Below are positions 34,023 to 40,747 of a stretch of 51,098 nt of DNA, piece by piece. The notes beneath the pieces are model-generated. The model did not search any database and was not told the DNA's origin. It was given only the letters and a program-made list of their open reading frames with translations. How positions within the stretch are numbered: position 1 is the stretch's first letter; each line of letters opens with the position of its first letter. The translations under genes were made by a program, and so were the position numbers. Source of the DNA: an uncultured Ruminococcus sp. (GTDB lineage: Bacteria; Bacillota; Clostridia; Lachnospirales; Lachnospiraceae); contig UQKK01000026.1 in assembly GCA_900541505.1 (NCBI GenBank), positions 1 to 51,098 of the forward strand, in the 5' to 3' direction.

Positions 34023-35000
34023 ATGGGGAAAAAATACGATGTAATTGCTATGGGAGAGCTGCTGATTGATTTTACGATGAGCGGGCAGAGTGAACAGGGA
34101 AACAATATGTTCGAGGCATGTCCGGGCGGCGCTCCCTGCAATGTGCTGGCGCTCTTAAATAAGATGGGAAAGAAGACGGCGTTTTTCGGAAAAGTGGGGA
34201 AAGACCAGTTTGGTAAGACACTGCGGGATACGCTGGATGAAGTGAAGATAGATACCTCACATCTTCTGGAGGACGAGAAGGTTAATACGACACTGGCATT
34301 TGTCCACACATTTCCGGACGGGGACCGGGAGTTTTCCTTCTACCGCAATCCGGGGGCGGATATGATGCTGACAAAAGACGAGGTGGACGAGAGTTTCTTG
34401 GAGGAGACGAAGATTTTCCACTTTGGCACCCTGTCTATGACCCATGAGGGTGTGCGCGAGGCGACGAAGAAGGCACTGGATGTTGTGAAGAAGAAGGGTA
34501 CACTGATTTCATTTGACCCCAATCTGCGTCCGCCGCTGTGGAGTACATTGAACCTTGCGAAAGAGCAGATGGAGTACGGATTTGGATTCTGCGATATTCT
34601 GAAGATTTCTGACAATGAGATTCAGTTTGTATCGGGAAAAGAAGATTACGATGAGGGGATTGCTTATCTTAAGGAGAAGTATGACATCCCGCTGATTCTT
34701 CTGACCATGGGAAAGGACGGCAGCCGCGCTTACTACAAAGGGATGAGAATAGAGCGCGCAGGTTTTCCAGTAAAGGCAATTGAGACGACAGGCGCGGGAG
34801 ACACCTTCTGCGGAAGCTGCCTGAACTATATTCTGGAGCATGACTTTGAGAATCTCACGGAAGAGGAACTGGGAGAGATGCTGACATTCGCGAATGCGGC
34901 AGCCGCGCTGGTGACAACAAGAAAGGGCGCGATTCGGGCGATGCCGGAAAAAGAAGAGGTCATCAATCTGATAGAAAGCGGAAAAGGCACTGCTGAATAA
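34023..35000 (+). CDS. PfkB-family sugar kinase (fructokinase-like), 325 aa
   Basis: Ribokinase/PfkB pattern: VIAMGELLIDFT, then GGAPCNVLALLNKMGKKTAF FGKVG near the N-terminus, ISFDPNLRPPLW in the middle, ILLTMGKDGSRAYY, and the catalytic signature IETTGAGDTFCGSC with Asp at about 257. The spacing and NLRPxLW motif fit fructokinases and related sugar kinases more than ribokinase. No sugar transporter is adjacent, so the substrate is open. AGGGAGG precedes ATG 34023. Confidence 0.88.
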   Translation: MGKKYDVIAMGELLIDFTMSGQSEQGNNMFEACPGGAPCNVLALLNKMGKKTAFFGKVGKDQFGKTLRDTLDEVKIDTSHLLEDEKVNTTLAFVHTFPDGDREFSFYRNPGADMMLTKDEVDESFLEETKIFHFGTLSMTHEGVREATKKALDVVKKKGTLISFDPNLRPPLWSTLNLAKEQMEYGFGFCDILKISDNEIQFVSGKEDYDEGIAYLKEKYDIPLILLTMGKDGSRAYYKGMRIERAGFPVKAIETTGAGDTFCGSCLNYILEHDFENLTEEELGEMLTFANAAAALVTTRKGAIRAMPEKEEVINLIESGKGTAE

Positions 35001-35113
35001 ATGAGTAAGAAATAAATGCACAAGAAAATAAGACAGAAGATTATAAAATGATTATTCTGCCGGGGACGGAAATTAAAAGGAGTCCTGGCAAAAAAGATAC
35101 AGGGAGAAAGAAC

Positions 35114-35947
35114 ATGAGATTTACGAAAATGCAGGGACTCGGAAACGACTATGTATATGTGGATTGCTTCAAGGAAACCATTGAAGACCCATCGAAGCTG
35201 GCAAAGGTCATCAGTGACCGCCATTTCGGGGTGGGCTCGGACGGGCTGATTTTAATCTGTCCCTCCGATAAGGCGGATTTTGAGATGAAGATGTACAATG
35301 CGGACGGTTCCCGCGGGGAAATGTGCGGAAACGGAATCCGCTGTGTGGCAAAGTATGTGTACGACTACGGTCTGACAGACAAGACCCATATTTCGGTGGA
35401 AACGCTGGGCGGAATCAAATATTTGGATTTGACGGTGGAGAACGGAAAGGTCGCGCTTGTAAAAGTGGATATGGGAAACCCTATCCTGACCCCGGAGCAG
35501 GTTCCTGTCATAGCGGACGGCGAGAGTGCGGTAGATGAGCCAATCTGTGTGGACGGCGTGGAATATCGGATGACCTGTGTCTCTATGGGAAATCCCCACG
35601 CGGTTGTCTATATGGAAGATGTGGATAATCTGGATATTGAGAAGATTGGTCCCTCTTTTGAAAACCATGAGCGCTTCCCCAACCGGGTCAATACAGAATT
35701 TGTAAAAGTCCTGGATAGAGAGACTGCGCAGATGCGCGTGTGGGAGAGAGGTTCCGGCGAGACTCTCGCCTGCGGGACCGGAGCATGCGCCGTAGCTGTA
35801 GCCTGCATTTTGAACGGGCTGACGGATAACAAAGTGCGCGTAAAATTGCTGGGCGGAGACCTTCTGATTGAGTGGGACAAAGAGAAAGATACCGTATATA
35901 TGACCGGACCGGCAGAAATCGTATTCGATGGAGAATGGAAGGAATAA
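35114..35947 (+). CDS. dapF: Diaminopimelate epimerase, 277 aa
   Basis: Start chosen at ATG 35114 (MRFTKMQGLGNDYVYVDCF), the normal DapF opening; the upstream in-frame extension from 35048 is not family-like. The two catalytic cysteines are visible in EMCGNGIRCVAKY and TLACGTGACAVA. It converts LL- to meso-diaminopimelate for lysine and peptidoglycan synthesis in the cytosol. The gene stands alone, without neighbouring lysine genes. Confidence 0.95.
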   Translation: MRFTKMQGLGNDYVYVDCFKETIEDPSKLAKVISDRHFGVGSDGLILICPSDKADFEMKMYNADGSRGEMCGNGIRCVAKYVYDYGLTDKTHISVETLGGIKYLDLTVENGKVALVKVDMGNPILTPEQVPVIADGESAVDEPICVDGVEYRMTCVSMGNPHAVVYMEDVDNLDIEKIGPSFENHERFPNRVNTEFVKVLDRETAQMRVWERGSGETLACGTGACAVAVACILNGLTDNKVRVKLLGGDLLIEWDKEKDTVYMTGPAEIVFDGEWKE

Positions 35948-36009
35948 AAATCAGAATATTCAGAAAAAACGTCCCGCATAAATTCGTTTAAAGAAATTAA
36001 AAAAAGTAC

Positions 36010-36037
36010 TTGATTTTTCCAGAGAGTCTGATATAAT
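36010..36037 (+). promoter_or_regulatory. Promoter of the tRNA pair
   Basis: TTGATT (36010-36015), 16-nt spacer and TATAAT (36032-36037), 39 bp before the tRNA-Gln gene. Confidence 0.7.
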
Positions 36038-36076
36038 AACTTTGTTGCGTCTGACAAGGACAAGAAACATCAATAA

Positions 36077-36147
36077 TGCGGATTGGTGTAATGGCAGCAC
36101 AGCAGACTCTGACTCTGTTAGTAGAGGTTCGAGTCCTCTATCCGTAG
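36077..36147 (+). tRNA. tRNA-Gln (anticodon CTG)
   Basis: The acceptor stem TGCGGAT pairs with ATCCGTA (one G-T). The anticodon stem GCAGA/TCTGT encloses loop CTCTGAC with anticodon CTG, and the T arm is GAGGTTCGAGTCCTC. CCA is not encoded. Followed by a perfect 13-bp hairpin. Confidence 0.92.
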
Positions 36148-36176
36148 TTAAGAATCTGCCAATGGCAGATTCTTAA
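36148..36176 (+). terminator. Hairpin between the two tRNA genes
   Basis: TTAAGAATCTGCC and GGCAGATTCTTAA are perfect 13-bp arms around AAT, followed by TTTC. It may be a partial terminator or a processing signal between the tRNAs. Confidence 0.6.
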
Positions 36177-36207
36177 TTTCACTTAAGAGTACAAGTGAAT
36201 AAGGTAT

Positions 36208-36281
<74 letters not shown>

Positions 36282-36293
36282 TTTTTTGTTGGG

Positions 36294-36333
36294 ATACCAC
36301 AGAGTTCGTGATTGCGAGCTTTGTGGTATTTTT
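36294..36333 (+). terminator. Terminator after tRNA-Pro
   Basis: ATACCACA (36294-36301) pairs with TGTGGTAT (36322-36329), extended by AG/CT, followed by a T run (36329-36333). The remaining bases to 36481 contain nothing I can assign. Confidence 0.7.
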
Positions 36334-36481
36334 CTTTGACCTTAAAATACGAAAAAGTAACCGCCCCGTCCAAAGGAATGCAGTTACTTTTCGCAACTTA
36401 AATATGAATTTGGACTAACCGCTTATCGGTAGTGCCGTTTTCTATATTTATTCTAGGAAAAGAATATCTACTTATCAAAAT

Positions 36482-36889
36482 TCAGTTGTACTCTATATGC
36501 AGTCTGAAATATTCTGGATTATCCTTGACATTATAATTATAATCCATATTGGATTCAAAGAAAACCATAAAATTCTTTTCAAAAAGCTTTCTGCTCAATT
36601 CATTTGTATAAACGGACATTTCTATCTTATTGGGATATCCGACTATATCATATGAAAACATCATATCAGGAAAACTGTTGTCTATGGTGCGTTCTATCAT
36701 TTCTTCCGCAAACTGCTCTTTATTTGTTATAAATATTTTATTGGCAACGATGGTCAGCCGTTGCTCGTAAAATGCCCCAGAAAGTCTGAGATTACTGTTT
36801 ACAACACTTACATCACGCCCATATTGCAGATAAATCAATATAGCAAATAAAACGAGGAATACGGCTACAATCACAAAACGCTTTCTCAT
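36482..36889 (-). CDS. Small membrane-anchored protein, about 135 aa, unknown
   Basis: Start chosen at ATG 36889 (MRKRFVIVAVFLVLFAILIY), behind GAGGTGGAG. An N-terminal membrane helix is followed by an extracytoplasmic domain of about 105 residues (RLSGAFYEQRLTIVANKIFI ... SYDIVGYPNKIEMSVYTNEL) that could be a small mixed alpha/beta fold. The sequence is more AT-rich than neighbouring core genes. It follows a 49-residue gene by 10 bp, forming a two-gene unit. Family not recognised. Confidence 0.6.
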   Translation of the reverse strand: MRKRFVIVAVFLVLFAILIYLQYGRDVSVVNSNLRLSGAFYEQRLTIVANKIFITNKEQFAEEMIERTIDNSFPDMMFSYDIVGYPNKIEMSVYTNELSRKLFEKNFMVFFESNMDYNYNVKDNPEYFRLHIEYN

Positions 36890-36899
36890 ACTCCACCTC

Positions 36900-37049
36900 T
36901 TAAAGAATATGTATTGCTTTTTCAGCAATTCCCTCTTTTTCAGCAGTTTTCTGATATTCTGTATCATTCTCTATCAGTTCAAAGATTGTTTCGTCTTTTA
37001 GTTTGTCCACACATATTTTTACCAGTTCTTTGAATTGTATATCATTCAC
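36900..37049 (-). CDS. 49-aa small protein upstream of the membrane protein
   Basis: GTG start at 37049 behind AAGGGGTGA; sequence VNDIQFKELVKICVDKLKDE continues TIFELIENDTEYQKTAEKEG and ends KAIHIL. It is acidic and helical, without Cys pairs or a membrane segment. It lies 10 bp upstream of the membrane-anchored gene on the same strand, so the two are likely one operon. A good ribosome site and coherent composition support it; function unknown. Confidence 0.5.
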   Translation of the reverse strand: MNDIQFKELVKICVDKLKDETIFELIENDTEYQKTAEKEGIAEKAIHIL

Positions 37050-37225
37050 AGAAATCACCCCTTTACGTTTGTAGACATTCCCTTATGACATTCTATCGGT
37101 CAGATTGCATAAAATTCTTCCTTTTATGAAACGATTGTTTCTAGTGGGTGGCAGGAGTTTCTTGTTTAGAAAATATACTGAAAACAGTAAGTTTCTAAGC
37201 GGTCACAAATGGAGATAGAACAATT

Positions 37226-37456
37226 ATGCAGTGGATTTTACAAGACATACCTTTAGGGAGAAATATCCAAACAATCAGAATGTCCAGAAATATGACTCAA
37301 ATGCAAGTGGTAGAGAAAATGCAGTTAATCGGGAGTAGCATGTCGCGTAGTACCTACGCAAATATTGAGTCTGGGCGCAGGAATATAAAGGCAAGTGACC
37401 TTAAAGCTCTCCAAAAGGTATTTAATGTTGATTATGACGAATTTTTCAAAGATTGA
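37226..37456 (+). CDS. XRE-family HTH regulator, tandem copy 1, 76 aa
   Basis: An HTH of the Cro/C1 type: GRNIQTIRMSRNMTQMQVVE KMQ ... SRSTYANIESGRRNIKASDL. It is closely similar to the next gene along its whole length (shared MQWI-x2-DIPLG start and -EFFK- end), so the two are a tandem duplication. Even upstream regions share the words TTTCTA and GTCACAAA. Likely autoregulatory; targets unknown. Confidence 0.8.
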   Translation: MQWILQDIPLGRNIQTIRMSRNMTQMQVVEKMQLIGSSMSRSTYANIESGRRNIKASDLKALQKVFNVDYDEFFKD

Positions 37457-37554
37457 GTATTCCAGCAAATTGTTTCTATCTAGTGACAATAATAGCATGG
37501 ATTAGCGATATACTCAACAAGAAAGTTACTGATTAGTCACAAAGAGGAAACGCA

Positions 37555-37785
37555 ATGCAGTGGATTATTCGTGATATTCCATTAGGGCATAACATACAAA
37601 AGTTACGAAAACGGCAAGGTCTGACGCAGGAACAGCTTGTCGCTAAAATGCAGGTTTGTGGAAGTGGAATCTCACGGAGCACGCTTGCCAATATTGAAGC
37701 TGGAGCTAGGAATGTAAAGGCAAGCGATTTGAAACTGATGAAAAAACTCTTAAAAGCAGAGTATGAGGAATTTTTCAAAGAATAG
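37555..37785 (+). CDS. XRE-family HTH regulator, tandem copy 2, 76 aa
   Basis: HTH segment GHNIQKLRKRQGLTQEQLVA KMQVCGSGISRSTLANIEAG, ending KLLKAEYEEFFKE. AAAGAGGAAA is the ribosome site for ATG 37555. Its 3' end runs into a remnant of a nucleotidyltransferase gene in another frame, so this locus may once have been a regulator plus MNT-type antitoxin unit. Confidence 0.8.
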   Translation: MQWIIRDIPLGHNIQKLRKRQGLTQEQLVAKMQVCGSGISRSTLANIEAGARNVKASDLKLMKKLLKAEYEEFFKE

Positions 37786-37786
37786 T

Positions 37787-37942
37787 TTTTTGAAAATATG
37801 GGATGTCGTTTCGGATTTAGAATTAGACTATGACGTCATCATTTCTCCAAATGTAATTCCATATGCTGAATTTGAAACTTATAAAGAGATACTTCCTTAT
37901 TACAGAAACATCGCACAGGAGGGAGTAAAATTGAGTGCCTGA
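37787..37942 (+). pseudogene. 3' remnant of an MNT-type nucleotidyltransferase gene
   Basis: The frame reads FLKIWDVVSDLELDYDVIIS then PNVIPYAEFETYKEILPYYR and NIAQEGVKLSA-stop (TGA 37940-37942). This matches the C-terminus of small nucleotidyltransferase-domain proteins (MntA-like), which often pair with HEPN toxins. The catalytic GSxxxG part is missing; the frame is fused into the tail of the HTH gene. A remnant, not a working gene. Confidence 0.6.
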
Positions 37943-37993
37943 TTATCATTGTCTAATAATATATTTTCTACTAAGTACGAATCTGTTCTGTTT

Positions 37994-38965
37994 CTACTCC
38001 CCCTCATACAACACCTGCATATCAGCATCTGCAATTCTAAGTGACTGCACAAGAGTGTCATTTTCATATTGGGGTGTCTGTACAAAGAACCTGTTTTCGG
38101 ATGCGTCTGTAATCATCCTATTGTACCCGGCTTCGTACGCTTCCGCGAAATCTTCTTCTGAAATATATGTAATATCCGTGATGTCCCCTTCAAAACCGAC
38201 AGAACTTAATATTTCCATTAGGTTTTCACAGTTTTCCTTTACGGCGCTTTCATAATGAGATACCTGGAGATACGCGATGCTGTATCCGGTATAGCTTTTA
38301 TTGTCATATTTTACATTTCGGGCTGCTTCCTCGCCTGCGACGCAGAAAACGCCTTCCTTGTCGAGATAATCCGGGTATCGTGTGTCTTCAAGACCATTTC
38401 CCCCGTAAGATACGCTGACAGGAAAAGCGACAATTCGATGCAGCCCCTCATTCGCCCGGTTGACGGCAAAATCATCGGATGAAGTATCCACTGTCACATA
38501 ATACAGATACATTTCGTATATATCCATATCCGTATATATGACAACTTTATAGGTCTCTGTTGTTTCACCGCTGCCGCCCCTGTGTCCGCTTCCTCCGCTT
38601 GGCTGTGTCTCGTAGGACAGAAGCTCGCCCTGAAACAGGCGCTCCATTTCTTCAATAGAAGCCCGGAGTTCTTCTTCTCCAATATCGGAGATGACTTTAT
38701 CGGAAAACATCGCTGTGATATAATCAGACGACTGTCTCTCAATCTCACTCATAATTACACGGGTCTGCACCTGATACCGGGCGCCGTGATAGGAAGAGGT
38801 ATCTTTTGAAGCTACCTCGTCGTCAATGGAGGATTCCAGCTCATCCCAGAGTCTGGAATCTTCCCGGAAAGCTTTATAATAAGAGTAAAGTGCGCAGGAG
38901 GAGAGACATACACTCACACTTAGCATCACCAAAATCATACAGAAAATTTTTACTAATCTTTTCAT
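37994..38965 (-). CDS. DUF5104-like lipoprotein, 323 aa
   Basis: A lipoprotein signal (MKRLVKIFCMILVMLSVSVC, lipobox LSSC at about 21-24) places it on the outer face of the membrane. The mature N-terminal part (about 70-165: MFSDKVISDIGEEELRASIE EMERLFQGEL ... TYKVVIYTDMDIYEMYLYYV) has the pattern I associate with DUF5104. The C-terminal about 120 residues are a separate alpha/beta region with no recognised family. Function unknown. It follows pepD on the minus strand with a long hairpin between. Confidence 0.6.
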   Translation of the reverse strand: MKRLVKIFCMILVMLSVSVCLSSCALYSYYKAFREDSRLWDELESSIDDEVASKDTSSYHGARYQVQTRVIMSEIERQSSDYITAMFSDKVISDIGEEELRASIEEMERLFQGELLSYETQPSGGSGHRGGSGETTETYKVVIYTDMDIYEMYLYYVTVDTSSDDFAVNRANEGLHRIVAFPVSVSYGGNGLEDTRYPDYLDKEGVFCVAGEEAARNVKYDNKSYTGYSIAYLQVSHYESAVKENCENLMEILSSVGFEGDITDITYISEEDFAEAYEAGYNRMITDASENRFFVQTPQYENDTLVQSLRIADADMQVLYEGE

Positions 38966-38978
38966 TTTTCCCTCAAGG

Positions 38979-39033
38979 CAGATATCCTATTTTTACATGG
39001 GGAATGTTGCCCTGTAAGAATGGGATATCTGCT
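38979..39033. repeat. Long hairpin between pepD and the lipoprotein gene
   Basis: GCAGATATCC (38979-38988) pairs with GGATATCTGC (39024-39033). The pairing continues inward with G-U pairs (TATTTTTACA with TGTAAGAATG) and GGG/CCC, giving about 22 bp of nearly continuous stem. There is no T-tract, so it is more like an mRNA-stabilising or miniature repeat element than a terminator. Confidence 0.55.
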
Positions 39034-39054
39034 GAATATGCAAAATCAAATGTT

Positions 39055-40518
39055 TCACTCTCCATGCGCCAGCCGCTGCAGCACATCTTTCAGAAAGCGG
39101 TAGAAGCGCTCTACCGAATCCAGCGGAAGGGATTCCTGCGGGGTGTGACAGTCGTAGATGTCCGGACCCACAGCGATGGCATCCAACCCCGGCAGGGCTT
39201 CGGAGAAAAGACCACACTCCAGCCCGGCGTGGAGGGCTTCGATTTTCAGCGGCGCGCCGAAGAGTTCTTCGTAGCTTTTTTGGCAGATTTTACGGATATG
39301 AGATTGCTCCTGATACTCCCATCCGGGATATTCCCCGCTGAAATCTGCCGAAAATCCGAAGTTTTCTGCCAGAAGGCGGAAATGGAATTTCAGGTCTTCC
39401 ATCAGTGAGGTCTGAGAGGAGCGCGGGGAAAATACGAGGGTGAGGGTTTCTTCCCCCGTGCGCGCCACTCCCAGATTGGAGGAGGCGATGACGAAGCCGT
39501 CTATATTCGGATTGCGCTTCTGTACACCGTTTGGTGCCAGGTAGGAGGTCAGAAGAAATGCTCTGGTATCCTCTGCGCTCAGTGCCTGTGCGTTACTATC
39601 TTTTATCACATTCAGAGTACAGGAAAAACCGGGCTCCGCAGTGAGAATCTCCGCCTGAAACTGCCCGCGCATGGATTGGAAGAGTGCCTGTGCTTTATTT
39701 GCGTCTTCCTCTGTGCGGCAGATAAGAGAAGCATCACATTCCCTGGGGATGGCATTATCTTTATTGCCGCCGGAAAAAGAGACGAGTCTTGCCTGCGTAC
39801 TGTCTATGAGACGGCAGCATAACCTTGCCATGAGACAGTTGGCGTTTTGCCTTTCTTTATGGATATCGCTGCCGGAGTGCCCGCCTAAAAGCCCACGGAT
39901 GGAGAGGTTCAGCAGTGTTCCGGCTGCGGGTTCTCTTTTTATGTGCTTTGTCAGTTCTATGCGCACGCCGCCCGCGCAGCCCACCGTGGCAAGCCCCTCC
40001 TCCTCGGAGTCTAAGTTTATCATGGTGCGAGCCTGGAGGAGAGATTTGTCCAGTGTTTTGGCTCCGTTTAGCCCCACCTCTTCTTCTGACGTGAAGACAC
40101 ATTCCAATGGCGGGTGGGTGAGGGTCTCCTCAGAGAGCACCATCAGCATGAGCGCCACAGCAACGCCGTTGTCCGCGCCAAGGGTTGTGCCGTCGGCGGT
40201 GAGCATGCCGTCCTTTACAAGGAGATGTAACCCTTCTTTTGAAAAGTCGTGGATGGTGTCCGCGTTTTTCTCGCAGACCATGTCTGTATGTCCCTGCAGC
40301 ATGACCGGGGGCAGATTTTTTGCATCACCCATTCCTTCTTTCTTGATGATGACATTGCAGTGGGCGTCCCGGTGATACCACAGTCCCCGTTCTTCTGCGA
40401 AATTTACCAGATAATCGCTGATTCCCTTCTCATTGCCGGATTCGCGGGGAATGGCGCTGATTTCTTCAAAGAAATGAAATAGCTGTTCCGGCTTATATCC
40501 ATTGATTTTGTAATCCAT
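39055..40518 (-). CDS. pepD: Aminoacyl-histidine dipeptidase PepD (M20 family), 487 aa
   Basis: M20 metallopeptidase pattern: LQGHTDMVCEK (first His, Asp), LGADNGVAVALML (bridging Asp), ECVFTSEEEVGLNGA (catalytic Glu and metal Glu), and MINLDSEEEGLATVGCAGG. The C-terminal LHAGLECGLFSEALPGLD gives the last His. The length matches PepD. It is a cytosolic di-zinc enzyme cleaving Xaa-His and other dipeptides. ATG 40518 opens the frame (MDYKINGYKPEQLFHFFEEI). Confidence 0.93.
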   Translation of the reverse strand: MDYKINGYKPEQLFHFFEEISAIPRESGNEKGISDYLVNFAEERGLWYHRDAHCNVIIKKEGMGDAKNLPPVMLQGHTDMVCEKNADTIHDFSKEGLHLLVKDGMLTADGTTLGADNGVAVALMLMVLSEETLTHPPLECVFTSEEEVGLNGAKTLDKSLLQARTMINLDSEEEGLATVGCAGGVRIELTKHIKREPAAGTLLNLSIRGLLGGHSGSDIHKERQNANCLMARLCCRLIDSTQARLVSFSGGNKDNAIPRECDASLICRTEEDANKAQALFQSMRGQFQAEILTAEPGFSCTLNVIKDSNAQALSAEDTRAFLLTSYLAPNGVQKRNPNIDGFVIASSNLGVARTGEETLTLVFSPRSSQTSLMEDLKFHFRLLAENFGFSADFSGEYPGWEYQEQSHIRKICQKSYEELFGAPLKIEALHAGLECGLFSEALPGLDAIAVGPDIYDCHTPQESLPLDSVERFYRFLKDVLQRLAHGE

Positions 40519-40692
40519 CTGAAATCCTCACTTTACTATCATTAAAAATTTGTGCTGAATTGTGCAAGCACAGCCGGTGGTTCTGTCCTGAAAGCTGCAC
40601 TATGATTAAATTATAGCAGATTTTCGCTTTGCCATGCGTGTTTGTTTAGAAGTTGTTAAAAAATCTACGCGAAATTGCTTTATCGACTAATG

Positions 40693-40740
40693 CCCCTTTC
40701 TGTGATATGATGATACTTATACGAATAGCACAGAAAGGGG
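40693..40740 (+). promoter_or_regulatory. Perfect inverted repeat covering -10 region and ribosome site of the GTPase-NYN gene
   Basis: CCCCTTTCTGTG (40693-40704) and CACAGAAAGGGG (40729-40740) are perfect 12-bp arms. The right arm contains the only ribosome site (AAAGGGG) of the gene at 40748. An extended -10 (TGATATGAT, 40703-40711) lies between the arms, with a poor -35 (TCGACT). If transcription starts upstream, the arms hide the ribosome site; if it starts inside, the repeat is an operator. The remaining bases back to 40519 hold nothing else recognised. Confidence 0.6.
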
Positions 40741-40747
40741 TATTTCT

